NCBI GenBank assembly: GCA_002300355.1
Contig: NSGV01000001.1
Coordinates: 3,348,001-3,412,000, forward strand
Reading direction: 5' to 3'
From: Streptomyces sp. TLI_235
GTDB taxonomy: Bacteria > Actinomycetota > Actinomycetes > Streptomycetales > Streptomycetaceae
DNA length: 64,000 bases
The notes under the pieces were generated by a model, which saw only the letters and a program-made list of their open reading frames with translations, did no database searches and was not told the DNA's origin. Below, one piece after another: positions 45,019 to 54,146 of this stretch. The stretch's first letter is position 1. Each line of letters starts with the position of its first letter. A program made the position numbers and the translations under genes.

Positions 45019-45876
45019 TTAGTCGGTCGCCGGCAGGGCCTCGGCACTGGCCCGTGGCGGCCGGTCGCCGCGCTGCTCGCGCTCCCGGAAGACGGAGGGC
45101 GCGACCCCGACCCGGCGGGTGAACAGCCGGGTGAAGTACGCCGGGTCCTCGTAGCCGACCCGGCGGGCCACCGCCGCCACCGGCAGCTCCCCCGCGGCGA
45201 GCAGCAGCTTCGCCTCACTGAGCCGCACTGCCAGCAGGTACTCCTTCGGCCCGGTCTCGCCCACGGCCCGCACGGCGCGGCGCAGCCCGGCCACGGACAG
45301 GCCGGCCCGGCGGGCGTGCTCCGCGACCGAGTGCGGCAGGAAGGCGTCCCGGCGCAGTGCCTCCAGCACGGTGCCGCCGCGCGGGTCCAGGTCGGCCCGC
45401 TGCCGGTGCAGTTCGAGGAGCAGCTCGTGCACCGCGGCCGCGGCCTCGGTGTCCACCAGGGGGCCGCCGCGACGGCAGGCGCCGGCGATCCGGGCGATCA
45501 CCCGCTGGGCGCGGTCGGCGTCGAGCAGCGGCACCACCTCCTCGTCCGGGAGGAGGCCGAGTTCGGTGTAGCCGGCCAGGCCGGGGCCGGTGAAGTCGAC
45601 GAAGGACTCGGACCAGCCGTCCGCGTCGTCCGGGGCGTAGTGGTGCGGCACGCCGGGGCGCAGCCAGACCACCGCGGGGGCGGCCACCGGGCGGCGGGCG
45701 CCGTCCGGTGCGGCGTACCAGCCGCGGCCGGCGGTGACGACGACGGCCACCCAGCGGTCCAGGGTGCGCGGCCCGACCACGGGCAGCCTCCCGCGCTGCA
45801 TGCCGACGCCCAGGCAGGCGAGCCCGGTGGCCAGCTGGGCCGGGCCGGGTGTCAGGTAGTGCCACCACCGCTGCAC
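45019..45876 (-). CDS. AraC-family transcriptional regulator
   Basis: A 285-residue regulator with an N-terminal cupin-type sensor (WVAVVVTAGRGWYAAPDG, PHHYAPDDADGW) and a C-terminal pair of helix-turn-helices (VAEHARRAGLSVAGLRRAVRAVG and VAAVARRVGYEDPAYFTRLF). GTG 45876. It is divergent from the GH35 beta-galactosidase with only 83 bases between starts, so it is very probably that gene's sugar-responsive activator. Confidence 0.9.
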   Translation of the reverse strand: MQRWWHYLTPGPAQLATGLACLGVGMQRGRLPVVGPRTLDRWVAVVVTAGRGWYAAPDGARRPVAAPAVVWLRPGVPHHYAPDDADGWSESFVDFTGPGLAGYTELGLLPDEEVVPLLDADRAQRVIARIAGACRRGGPLVDTEAAAAVHELLLELHRQRADLDPRGGTVLEALRRDAFLPHSVAEHARRAGLSVAGLRRAVRAVGETGPKEYLLAVRLSEAKLLLAAGELPVAAVARRVGYEDPAYFTRLFTRRVGVAPSVFREREQRGDRPPRASAEALPATD

Positions 45877-45959
45877 GGCTCACCTCCGGGGACGACAGTC
45901 CAACACCTGCCCGGGTTTTGTCCATGGCCGGGGCGGCGCCGTCTGTGCAGGCTGGGGGC

Positions 45960-47735
45960 ATGCTGACCTACGACTCCGCGGGCTTCCGGCTGGACGGGCG
46001 CCCGCTGCGCATCCTGTCCGGCGCCGTGCACTACTTCCGCACCCGTCCCGAGCAGTGGCCGGCCCGGCTGGCCGCCGTCCGGGCGATGGGCCTGAACACC
46101 GTCGAGACGTACGTGGCGTGGAACGTGCACGAGCCGGCGCCGGGCCGGTTCGAGCGGACGGAGGAGCTCGGCGCCTTCCTCGACGAGGCGGCGCGGCAGG
46201 GCCTGTGGGCGATCGTCCGGCCCGGCCCGTACATCTGCGCGGAGTGGGACAACGGCGGGCTGCCCGGCTGGCTGACCGCCCGGGTGGGGCGGCGGGCCCG
46301 GACCTCGGACCCGGAGTACCTGTCGGCCGTGGACGCCTTCCTGGATGCCGTGCTGCCCGCCGTGGCGGCCCGGCAGGTCGACCGGGGCGGGAACGTGCTG
46401 ATGGTGCAGGTGGAGAACGAGTACGGCTCCTTCGGCAGCGACGCCGGCTATCTGCGGCACCTGGCGGACGGCCTGCTGCGGCGCGGGGTGACCGTCCCGC
46501 TGTTCACCTCGGACGGGCCGGAGGACCACATGCTGACCGGCGGGACACTGCCCGGGGTCCTCGCCACGGTGAACTTCGGCTCGGCGCCGGAGGAGGGCTT
46601 CGCGGTGCTCCGCCGGCACCGCCCCGAGGACCCGCCGTTCTGCATGGAGTTCTGGAACGGCTGGTTCGACCACTGGGGCAGGCCGCACCACACCCGCGAC
46701 CCGGAGGACGCCGCCGACACCCTGCGCCGCATCCTGGCGGCCGGGGCCTCGGTCAACCTCTACATGGCGCACGGCGGCACCAACTTCGGCACCGGCGCGG
46801 GCGCCAACCACGCCGACCCGCCGTTCAACTCCACCGCCTGGACGCATTCGCCGTACCAGCCGGTGACCACCTCCTACGACTACGACGCCCCGCTGGACGA
46901 GCGGGGCGCGCCGACCGCCAAGTTCGCGCTGTTCCGGGAGGTGCTGGCCGAGTTCGCCGCGGCGCGGCCCGAGGAGGCGCGCTTCCTCGACGACCGGGAG
47001 GCGGCACTCCCGGAGCTGCCGCCGGTGCTGCAGGCGCCGGCGGTGGGGCTCACCGAGTCGGCTGCCCTGCCGTTCGGCCCGGCGGTGGACGCGCCGGTGC
47101 CGCCGCTCTTCGAGGAGCTCGGGCTGGAGCACGGCCTGGTCCGGTACACCGCGCAGGTCCCGGACGGGCGGCCGGAGCTGCCGCTCACCGTCGAGGGCCT
47201 GCGGGACCGGGCGGTGCTCCGGGTGGACGGGGTGCGGGTGGCCGAGCTGGAACGCGGGGTCGCGCAGCCGGAGCTCGCGCTGCCCGGCGGGGTGGCGGTG
47301 GAGCTGCTGGTGGAGTCGCTCGGCCGGGTCAACTACGGCCCGCTGGTGGGCGAGACCAAGGGCGTCGACGGCGTCCGGCACGAACGGCAGTACCTGCACC
47401 GGTGGCGGGCCGAGGCGCTCCGCCTCGACCCGCTGCCCGCGGCGGAGTTCGGGCCCGCGCCGCAGGACCGTTCGGGGACCGGGGAGCGGCTCGTCCGGGG
47501 TGTGCTGGAGCTGGAGGCCACCGGGGACGCCTTCCTCGCGGTGCCCGGCGGCGTGCGCGGGTACCTGTGGGTGAACGGCTTCCTGCTGGGCCGCTACGAC
47601 GCCCGGGGCCCGCAGGCGACGCTGTACTGCCCGCAGCCGCTGCTCCGCCCTGGCCGCAACGAGATCACCGTCCTGGAACTCGCGGACGCCCACCCCCAGA
47701 AGGTCGAACTCCGCCCCGGCCCGGACCTGGGCTGA
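45960..47735 (+). CDS. Beta-galactosidase, glycoside hydrolase family 35
   Basis: A 591-residue cytosolic enzyme without signal peptide. The TIM barrel opens LRILSGAVHYFRTRPEQW and has PGPYICAEWDNGGLP. The acid/base is E154 in QVENEYGSFG and the nucleophile E230 in CMEFWNGWFDHWG. C-terminal beta-sandwich domains end GYLWVNGFLLGRYD. ATG 45960 is preceded by a G-rich GGGGGC site. It acts on terminal beta-galactosyl residues, probably of imported plant oligosaccharides. Confidence 0.93.
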   Translation: MLTYDSAGFRLDGRPLRILSGAVHYFRTRPEQWPARLAAVRAMGLNTVETYVAWNVHEPAPGRFERTEELGAFLDEAARQGLWAIVRPGPYICAEWDNGGLPGWLTARVGRRARTSDPEYLSAVDAFLDAVLPAVAARQVDRGGNVLMVQVENEYGSFGSDAGYLRHLADGLLRRGVTVPLFTSDGPEDHMLTGGTLPGVLATVNFGSAPEEGFAVLRRHRPEDPPFCMEFWNGWFDHWGRPHHTRDPEDAADTLRRILAAGASVNLYMAHGGTNFGTGAGANHADPPFNSTAWTHSPYQPVTTSYDYDAPLDERGAPTAKFALFREVLAEFAAARPEEARFLDDREAALPELPPVLQAPAVGLTESAALPFGPAVDAPVPPLFEELGLEHGLVRYTAQVPDGRPELPLTVEGLRDRAVLRVDGVRVAELERGVAQPELALPGGVAVELLVESLGRVNYGPLVGETKGVDGVRHERQYLHRWRAEALRLDPLPAAEFGPAPQDRSGTGERLVRGVLELEATGDAFLAVPGGVRGYLWVNGFLLGRYDARGPQATLYCPQPLLRPGRNEITVLELADAHPQKVELRPGPDLG

Positions 47736-47770
47736 GCCGGACGGCGAGCCCGGGGGCGTTCGCCACGCGC

Positions 47771-48364
47771 TCAGCCGGCCTCCCAGCGGGCGAGGGGCCA
47801 GGTGGCGAGGGTGCGGTAGCGGGACGGGCCGAAGCCGGTTTCGCTGAGCATCAGGTGGAACTCGCCGGCCTCCCACTCCATGCCGCGGAAGCCGTCCAAC
47901 CCGGTGGCGAGGTGCTGCAGCTCGGCGGCGGCCACCCGCTGCTCGGCCCGGCGGCGGCCTCGGCTCGACCCGGCGCGGGCCAGCGTGAGGTGCGGGTGGA
48001 AGCCGTACTGGTCGGTCTCGACGCCGACCTCGCCGACCGCGCCGCGGACGGCCTCGGCGAGCCGCCGCAGGGCCCACACCTCGCCGTCCACGCCGGCCCA
48101 GAGCACCCGGTCGCCGAAGGTGCCGCAGCCGGCCAGCCGCAGCCGGTGGGCGCCGTGCTCGCCGGCCGTCCGGGCCAGTGCGGCCTCCAGCCCGGGCAGC
48201 TCGGTGACCGGCACCTCGCCGAGGAAGGCGAGGGTGAGGTGCCAGCCCTCGGTCCCGCTCCAGCGCAGCCGGTCCGCACCGGGCTGTTCCCGGACGGCGG
48301 CCGCGGCGTCGACCAGTTCCTGCAAAGCCTCGCTCGGCGGGTTGACCGCCACAAAGAGCCTCAT
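47771..48364 (-). CDS. thpR: RNA 2',3'-cyclic phosphodiesterase
   Basis: A 197-residue 2H phosphoesterase (LigT/ThpR). The two H-x-T/S-x motifs are HLTLAFLGE and HPHLTLARA. It begins MRLFVAVNPPSEALQEL as the family does. The ATG at 48364 is internal to a longer open frame and matches the family start. The converging beta-galactosidase ends 35 bases away; a GNAT gene starts divergently 61 bases upstream. Confidence 0.92.
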   Translation of the reverse strand: MRLFVAVNPPSEALQELVDAAAAVREQPGADRLRWSGTEGWHLTLAFLGEVPVTELPGLEAALARTAGEHGAHRLRLAGCGTFGDRVLWAGVDGEVWALRRLAEAVRGAVGEVGVETDQYGFHPHLTLARAGSSRGRRRAEQRVAAAELQHLATGLDGFRGMEWEAGEFHLMLSETGFGPSRYRTLATWPLARWEAG

Positions 48365-48425
48365 GGCCCCATCTTCCCCGCAGGCCCCCTTCCGCCGGGC
48401 GGGATCCACGACTAGAACGATCCGT

Positions 48426-48941
48426 ATGAAGATCAGAACAGGAGGCCCCGGGGACGCGGCCGACACCCTTGCCCTGCTCGACGCCGCCGTCGCCTGGCTG
48501 GCCTCGCACGGGCGGACCGGCCAGTGGGGCGACAAGCCGTGGACCGGCCGCCCGGCCGCGGTGGAACGGATCCACCGCTACGCGGGCGACTACCTGCTGC
48601 GCGCCGCCGAGGACACGGAGGGCCGCACCGTCGGCGTCTGCGTACTGGCGGAGGAGCCGCCGGACTACGCCACCCCGGCCGGCGAGCGGGAGCTGTACGT
48701 GCGGCTGCTGGTCACCGACCGGGAGCGGTCGGGTTCCGGGATCGGCGCGGCCCTGGTCGCCGACGCGGTGGAGCAGGCCCGTTCGCGCGGCATCGGCCTG
48801 CTCCGGGTGGACTGCTACGCGGGCGACGACCGCAAGCTGGTCGCCCAGTACGAGCGGCTCGGCTTCACCCCGACCGAGGCCTTCGAGGCGGCCCAGCCGA
48901 GCGGGCCGTGGCCGGGGCAGATCCTGGCGATCCGCCTGTGA
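48426..48941 (+). CDS. GNAT-family N-acetyltransferase
   Basis: A 171-residue acetyltransferase. Motif A is VRLLVTDRERSGSGIGAALVADAVEQARSRG (one segment), followed by LLRVDCYAGDDRKLVAQYERLGF. It starts at ATG 48426 (MKIRTGGPGD). The stop codon falls inside the first unit of a 9-bp tandem repeat. Substrate unknown. Confidence 0.85.
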   Translation: MKIRTGGPGDAADTLALLDAAVAWLASHGRTGQWGDKPWTGRPAAVERIHRYAGDYLLRAAEDTEGRTVGVCVLAEEPPDYATPAGERELYVRLLVTDRERSGSGIGAALVADAVEQARSRGIGLLRVDCYAGDDRKLVAQYERLGFTPTEAFEAAQPSGPWPGQILAIRL

Positions 48942-48980
48942 TGCCTGTGACGTCTGTGCCGCCTGTGACGCCTATGAGCC
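48936..48980 (+). repeat. 9-bp tandem repeat across the GNAT stop codon
   Basis: Five head-to-tail 9-base units with consensus CTGTGACGC (starts 48936, 48945, 48954, 48963, 48972), each with 0-3 differences; the stop TGA of the GNAT gene is in the first unit. Unit number may vary between strains by slippage. Confidence 0.7.
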
Positions 48981-48989
48981 CGTGACGAA

Positions 48990-49024
48990 GGCCCGGCCGA
49001 TGCCCCGCGGGCACCGGCCGGGCC
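48990..49024. terminator. Hairpin between convergent GNAT and MFS genes
   Basis: GGCCCGGCCG-A-TGCCC pairs with GGGCA-C-CGGCCGGGCC, one internal A-C mismatch, CGC loop. It lies between the GNAT stop and the stop of the opposing MFS gene at 49030. Confidence 0.75.
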
Positions 49025-49029
49025 CGGTC

Positions 49030-50553
49030 TCAGCAGGCGGTGGCCAGGGCCTTCTTCGGCAGGGTGCGCGGAACCACCGCGACCACCCGACGGCCCGCAC
49101 CCGGGTGCAGGTCGACCCGGACCTTGAGGTCGGCGGCGCGGGCCAGCACCACGGCGACCACCGCGGCGGCGGCCGCCGACACCAGGCCGCAGGCGAGCAG
49201 GCCGAGCCGCGGCCCGTACGCGGCGGTGACCCAGCCGACCAGCGGGGCGCCGATCGGGGTGCCGCCGGTGAAGACCAGCACCAGCAGGCCCATCACTCGG
49301 CCGCGGACGGCAGGATCGGTGCCCAGCTGGAGCGCGGCGTTGACCGAGGTGTTGAAGGTCAGGCCGAAGACACCGATCAGCGTCAGCAGGGCCGCGAAGG
49401 TCCAGTAGCCGGGTGCGAAGGCGGCCAGGACCTCCAGGATGCCGAAGGCCACGGCGGCGCCGACCAGCCTGCGCAGCCGGGGCGCGCCGCGCCTCGCGGC
49501 CAGCAGCGCGCCGGCCAGCGAGCCGACCGCCATCGCCGTGTTGAGCAGGCCGTACTCGCCCGCTCCGACCTTGAAGGTGTCGTAGGCGAAGCCGGAGAGC
49601 AGGGTCGGGAAGTTGAAGCCGAAGGTGCCGATGAACCCGGCCAGCACCATCGGCCACAGCAGCTCCGGCCGCTCGCGGACGTAGCGCAGGCCCTCGCGGA
49701 GCTGGCCGCGCTGCCGGGCGACCGGTGCGACGGGACGCAGTTCGCTCTCGCGCATCGCCAGCAGGCCGCCGAGCACGGCGGCGAAGGACAGCGCGTTGAC
49801 CGCGAAGGCCCAGCCGCTGCCGACCGCGGCGATCAGCAGGCCGGCGACGGCCGGGCCGACCAGGCGGGCGGTCTGGAAGTTGGCGGCGTTCAGGCTGACC
49901 GCGTTGGCGAGGTCCTTGGCGGGCACCATCTCGCTCACGAAGGCCTGCCGGGTCGGGTTGTCGACGACGGTGACCAGACCGAGCAGCAGCGCGAAGACGT
50001 ACACGTAGCCGGCCGTCACGACGCCGGTCACGGTGAGCACGGCGAGGGCGGCGGCCAGGAGGCCCATCGCGCCCTGGGTGGCGAGCAGCAGCCGGCGCTT
50101 GGGCAGCCGGTCGGCGAGCACGCCGCCCCACAGGCCCAGCAGCAGCATCGGCAGGAACTGCATGGCGGTGGTCACGCCGACCGCGAAGGGGCTGCCGGTG
50201 AGGCTCAGCACCAGCCAGTCCTGGGCGATGCGCTGCATCCAGGTGCCGGTGTTGGAGACGACCTGGCCGGCGAAGAAGTAGCGGTAGTTGCGGATCCGCA
50301 GGGAGGAGAACATTCCTCCGGGCCGGGTGAAGCGGGCCCCGGTGGGGCCGTCCCCCGCCCGTGGTGCGGCGGGGTCGGACGCGGCGGGGGTGACCGCCGC
50401 GGGGCGTTCGTCGGGGTCGTCGTCGCCGGTGCCGGGCAGGCCCACGGGGGCGGGCGCCTGGCTCTCGGCGGTGGCAGCGCGGTCGGCTGCGGGTTCTGCG
50501 GTGAGGTCGTCGGTACGGGTGGCGGCGGCGCTGGCTGCGGCCGGCGGTGTCAA
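49030..50553 (-). CDS. MFS exporter (MFS_3/EntS-like) with acidic N-terminal extension
   Basis: A 507-residue protein. A ~75-residue disordered Ala/Pro/Asp-rich N-terminus precedes 12 helices starting at MFSSLRIRNYRYFFAGQVVSNTGTWMQRIAQDWLV, with A-motif GGVLADRLPKRRLLL. TTG 50553 has GGGGAG seven bases upstream. This subgroup exports siderophores, macrolides or other drugs. A MarR-type regulator gene lies upstream on the same strand, suggesting drug-inducible control. Confidence 0.88.
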   Translation of the reverse strand: MTPPAAASAAATRTDDLTAEPAADRAATAESQAPAPVGLPGTGDDDPDERPAAVTPAASDPAAPRAGDGPTGARFTRPGGMFSSLRIRNYRYFFAGQVVSNTGTWMQRIAQDWLVLSLTGSPFAVGVTTAMQFLPMLLLGLWGGVLADRLPKRRLLLATQGAMGLLAAALAVLTVTGVVTAGYVYVFALLLGLVTVVDNPTRQAFVSEMVPAKDLANAVSLNAANFQTARLVGPAVAGLLIAAVGSGWAFAVNALSFAAVLGGLLAMRESELRPVAPVARQRGQLREGLRYVRERPELLWPMVLAGFIGTFGFNFPTLLSGFAYDTFKVGAGEYGLLNTAMAVGSLAGALLAARRGAPRLRRLVGAAVAFGILEVLAAFAPGYWTFAALLTLIGVFGLTFNTSVNAALQLGTDPAVRGRVMGLLVLVFTGGTPIGAPLVGWVTAAYGPRLGLLACGLVSAAAAAVVAVVLARAADLKVRVDLHPGAGRRVVAVVPRTLPKKALATAC

Positions 50554-50683
50554 GGTGGTCTCCCCTCGGGGCGCGGCGACGGGCAGGTACGTCGCTGCGC
50601 GGCTGGTGTCACTGATGTGTCCTGCGGTGATGCGGTACTCCTTCGTTCGGGCCGTGGGATGTCGTGCGTGGCAGCCGTGGCTG

Positions 50684-51124
50684 TCAGAGGTGCGCGAGTT
50701 TGTAGAGGGCCGGTGCCGCCGCGCGGACCAGCGCCCACTCCTCCTCGCTCAGCCCCTCGGCCAGTTCGGCCAGCCAGGCGTTCCGCCGCCGGCGACTCTC
50801 CATGAGGATCGTCTCCGCCTGCTCGGTGCTGCTGACGACCACCTGACGGCGGTCGTCCGGGTGCGGCTCGCGCCGCACCAGCCCCTTCTCCTCCAGCATC
50901 GCGATGATCCGCGTCATGGACGGCGGCTGGACGTGCTCGCGCCGGGCGAGCTCGCCGGGTGTCGCACTGCCGCAGCGGGCCAGGGTGCCGAGCACCCCCA
51001 TTTCGGTGGGGCTCAGCGACTCCTCGACCCGCTGGTTTCTCAGCCGGCGGGCGAGGCGCATCGTGGACGATCGCAGCTGGCTGACGGCTGCGAGGTCGTC
51101 CTCGGACATCTCGGGCATGGTCAT
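50684..51124 (-). CDS. MarR-family transcriptional regulator
   Basis: A 146-residue winged-helix regulator: SLSPTEMGVLGTLARCGSATPGELARREHVQPPSMTRI is the DNA-binding region in two parts, and VRREPHPDDRRQVVV is the wing. It starts at ATG 51124 and stands 130 bases upstream of the MFS exporter, same strand, so it probably represses that gene and itself. A palindrome lies 24 bases upstream of the start. Confidence 0.9.
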   Translation of the reverse strand: MTMPEMSEDDLAAVSQLRSSTMRLARRLRNQRVEESLSPTEMGVLGTLARCGSATPGELARREHVQPPSMTRIIAMLEEKGLVRREPHPDDRRQVVVSSTEQAETILMESRRRRNAWLAELAEGLSEEEWALVRAAAPALYKLAHL

Positions 51125-51147
51125 TAGACTACGTCATTACCCTCGCT

Positions 51148-51160
51148 AAGGAAAATCCTT
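51148..51160. promoter_or_regulatory. AAGGA-AAA-TCCTT inverted repeat upstream of marR gene
   Basis: A 13-base palindrome 24 bases upstream of the MarR-type start in a locally A/T-rich stretch; likely an operator or part of the promoter. Confidence 0.45.
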
Positions 51161-51386
51161 TACGGCCGCCCACGGCCGGCCTCCCGCCAGGGTGCGGAGA
51201 CGGGCGGGACATCGTGTCGATCTCCGGTGACAAGATCTTGCGCCAAACGTGAAGTACCGCTACTGACCTGCGAGTTCACTGAATCTCCCGGCGTTGCCCA
51301 CGAGCGGAGCGGGTCGCTAGGGTTCGGCTTGTCAGGAACACAGCACGCCGGCACTGTGCACCCCTACTCCGCCCCCGGGAGTCCTC

Positions 51387-52379
51387 TTGGGTCACATCCA
51401 CCACGCTGTCTACGGCTGGGTGACACCGGCGTTCTCGTACCTCGTCGCATGTCTGGGCGCCCTGGTGGCGCTCCGCAGCACCCGCTGGGCCCTGCTCACC
51501 GAGGGGCGCTCGCGGCGCAACTGGCTGCTGCTCGGCACGATCTCTCTCGGCGGCGGCATCTGGAGCATGCACTTCGTCGCCATGCTCGGCTTCGCCGTCA
51601 GCGGCGTCGAGATCCACTACAACGTGCCGCTGACCCTGGTCAGCCTGCTCGTGGCGATCGGCTTCGTCGGCATCGGCATCTTCACCGTGGGCCACAGCTC
51701 GAACCGGCGCAGCGCCCTGCTCATCGGCGGCGTCGCCACCGGGCTCGGGGTGGCCGCCATGCACTACCTGGGCATGGCCGCGATGCGGTTGCCCGGCCGG
51801 ATCGGCTACGACCACGTCCTGGTCGGCGCCTCGGTCGGGATCGCCGTCCTCGCCGCGACCGCCGCGCTCTGGGCGGCGCTCAACATCCAGGGCACCGCGG
51901 CGGTGCTGGCCGCCTCCCCGGTGATGGGCGTGGCGGTGTGCGCCATGCACTACACCGGGATGATGGCCGTCTCGGTGCACCTCTCGGACAGCGAGCGCAC
52001 GCCACCCGGCCCGGTGGCGCTGCAGTTCGTCTTTCCGCTTGCGGTCGGCTTCGGCACGTACGTCTTCATCAGTGCGCTGGCCTTCGCGGTGGCGCCGAGC
52101 AAGCAGCGTCCGGTGGTCACCGGCCGGGCCGCACCGCTGCCGCCGAAGCCGGCGGCGCGTCGCGCCCCGGACGACTGGCCGCAGTGGCCGCTGCACGGCA
52201 CCCCGCGGGAGACGGACCTGTTCTCCCCGGGCGCCGGTTACAACGGGCAGGCCGGCCGGACCGGTCAAGGCGCCCAGAGTGGTCGGCGGCGGGCCCGCCC
52301 GGCGCCGTCCGCCCCGGTGAGCGGCCGGATCGTGCCCGCCTGGTCGGGTCCGCAGCCCGACGGGCAGCCGCAGCACTGA
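51387..52379 (+). CDS. MHYT-domain membrane sensor protein
   Basis: A 330-residue protein with seven transmembrane helices and three M-H-Y/F-T-like motifs: WSMHFVAM, AMHYLGMAAM and AMHYTGMMAV. MHYT domains are proposed to bind copper and sense O2, CO or NO. Here the domain (about 1-230) is followed only by a Pro/Arg-rich tail, with no GGDEF, EAL or kinase output. TTG 51387 has GGGAG about six bases upstream. It converges on the hypX gene. Confidence 0.9.
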   Translation: MGHIHHAVYGWVTPAFSYLVACLGALVALRSTRWALLTEGRSRRNWLLLGTISLGGGIWSMHFVAMLGFAVSGVEIHYNVPLTLVSLLVAIGFVGIGIFTVGHSSNRRSALLIGGVATGLGVAAMHYLGMAAMRLPGRIGYDHVLVGASVGIAVLAATAALWAALNIQGTAAVLAASPVMGVAVCAMHYTGMMAVSVHLSDSERTPPGPVALQFVFPLAVGFGTYVFISALAFAVAPSKQRPVVTGRAAPLPPKPAARRAPDDWPQWPLHGTPRETDLFSPGAGYNGQAGRTGQGAQSGRRRARPAPSAPVSGRIVPAWSGPQPDGQPQH

Positions 52380-52406
52380 GACGGCCGCGAGGGCCGCACA
52401 CGACGA

Positions 52407-52439
52407 CGGGCCGGTCCGCCACGGGGGCGGACCGGCCCG
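52407..52439. terminator. Hairpin between MHYT and hypX genes
   Basis: CGGGCCGGTCCGCC pairs perfectly with GGCGGACCGGCCCG around ACGGG. It separates the convergent MHYT (+) and hypX (-) genes. Confidence 0.85.
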
Positions 52440-52454
52440 CTGCCGTTCTGCGGG

Positions 52455-54146
52455 TCAGCCGCGGAGGTGCTCCGGGGTCGCGGTCGGGCAGACCTTGTGC
52501 ACGAAGTCGCGGCGCAGCCGGTGGTAGGGCTCGTCCGGGGCGGTGAAGTTGCGCCGCATGTGCGTCAGTTCCTCGGCGCGGTAGGCGGCGAGCGGCTTGG
52601 CGGCCTCGTCGGCGGCCCGGCGGCGCTTCTTCTCCAGCAGCCGGGTGCCCAGCTCGGGCGAGTCGGCGAGCGCGGCCGCCTCCCGCTCCACCCAGCGGCG
52701 GAACTCGGCGGCGCTGCCCCGGCGCACCCGGTCGACCAGGCCGACCGACTCGGCCTCCTGCGGGCCGACCGGCAGCGCGGCGGTGGTGAGCCGGCGGGCG
52801 GTCTCCTCGCCGACCCGGCGGGGCAGGGTGTACGTCCAGTACTCGGAGCCGTACAGGCCCATCAGCCGGTAGTGCGGGTTGAGCACGGCGGAGGAGCGGC
52901 ACCAGACCTCGTCGGCGGCGACGGCCAGCATCAGGCCGCCGGCGGCGGCGTTGCCGGCCAGCGCGGAGACGGTGAGCTTGTCGGTGGTGGTGAGGATCGC
53001 CTCGACGAGGTCGTCCATGGCGTTGATGTTCTGCCAGGACTCCTCGGCGGGGTCGGCGGCCGCCTCGATGGTGTTGAGGTGGATGCCGTTGGAGTAGAAG
53101 TCCCGGGCCGGGCCGAGCACCAGCACCGAGGTGGGCCGGGTGCAGGCCTCCCGGTAGGCGGCGAGCAGCCGCCGGCACTGCCCGGTGTTCATGGCACCGC
53201 CGGGGAAGGCGAACTCCAGGTACCCGACCCCGGCGTCCTCGCGGTAGCGCAGCTGGGAGTACGTGCTGCGCCGGGCCGCCTCCCAGGGGGTGACGGGCGC
53301 CTCGGGGACGCCGTCGAGGAGGTCGCCGAGCACCTGGTCGGCGGGCAGCTTGAAGGTGGCCGGGCCGCCGGGGGTGCGGCGCGGGCGCAGTTGCGGGATC
53401 CACACGGCGCCGTCGGTGGTGGCCCGGCAGATCGCACCCTCACGGGTGGCGAGGACGGCGCCGGGGGCGCCGCGCAGGCGGTCCTCGGGGTGGCCGCCGT
53501 GCAGGAAGTACTCGCGGCCGTACAGCTCGTCGAGCACGCCGGGCTGGGAGTCGCCGGAGCGCAGCTTGCGCAGCACGGTGGCGGTGTCGTCGGCGGCCCA
53601 GTCGATCCGCCGGTACTCCTGGGCGTGGTACGGGCGGAGCGTGCCGCGGACGTCCCAGCGGGAGTAGTCGAGCGGCTCGGGTTCGAACCAGCCGCTGTCG
53701 TAGCGCTCGACGGCGAGCAGCACGGCCTCCAGGGCGGCGTCGGCGACCTCGGTGCGGTACGCCTCGCTCTTGCCGCAGGCGGGCAGGGTGAAGGGGACGG
53801 AGGCCCAGATCGGGCCGGCGTCCATCTCGGCGACGGCCTGGAGCACCGTCACGCCCCACTCCTCGGCGCCCTGGTGGATGGCCCAGTCGAGGGAGGAAGG
53901 CCCACGGTCGCCCTTGGGGCCGGGGTGGACGATGAGGACGGGGTGTCCGCGCCAGACGTCCTCGGGCACGGCCCGGGTGAGCATCGGCGCGAGGACGAGG
54001 TCGGGTTCGAAGCGGCCGACGGCGGCGCGGACGGGCTCGTCCCCGAGGGCGAGTTCGACGGCCACGGTGTGGCCGCGGTCGCGCAGCTCGGTGTGGACAC
54101 GCTGGGTGAGGCTGTTGAACGCGCTGGCGACCAGCAGGATGCGCAA
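52455..54146 (-). CDS. hypX: Hydrogenase maturation protein HypX (HoxX)
   Basis: A 563-residue two-domain protein. The N-terminal formyltransferase-like domain (about 1-270) has LIVHPGPKGDRGPSSLDWAI and AEMDAGPIWAS; the C-terminal domain (about 285-540) is enoyl-CoA hydratase-like with NGIHLNTIEAAADP and AGNAAAGGLMLAVAADEVW. HypX makes the CO ligand of [NiFe]-hydrogenase from formyl-THF under aerobic conditions. TTG 54146 (LRILLVASAFNS) has GGAGG about 7 bases upstream. No other hyp or hydrogenase gene is in the window. Confidence 0.9.
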   Translation of the reverse strand: MRILLVASAFNSLTQRVHTELRDRGHTVAVELALGDEPVRAAVGRFEPDLVLAPMLTRAVPEDVWRGHPVLIVHPGPKGDRGPSSLDWAIHQGAEEWGVTVLQAVAEMDAGPIWASVPFTLPACGKSEAYRTEVADAALEAVLLAVERYDSGWFEPEPLDYSRWDVRGTLRPYHAQEYRRIDWAADDTATVLRKLRSGDSQPGVLDELYGREYFLHGGHPEDRLRGAPGAVLATREGAICRATTDGAVWIPQLRPRRTPGGPATFKLPADQVLGDLLDGVPEAPVTPWEAARRSTYSQLRYREDAGVGYLEFAFPGGAMNTGQCRRLLAAYREACTRPTSVLVLGPARDFYSNGIHLNTIEAAADPAEESWQNINAMDDLVEAILTTTDKLTVSALAGNAAAGGLMLAVAADEVWCRSSAVLNPHYRLMGLYGSEYWTYTLPRRVGEETARRLTTAALPVGPQEAESVGLVDRVRRGSAAEFRRWVEREAAALADSPELGTRLLEKKRRRAADEAAKPLAAYRAEELTHMRRNFTAPDEPYHRLRRDFVHKVCPTATPEHLRG

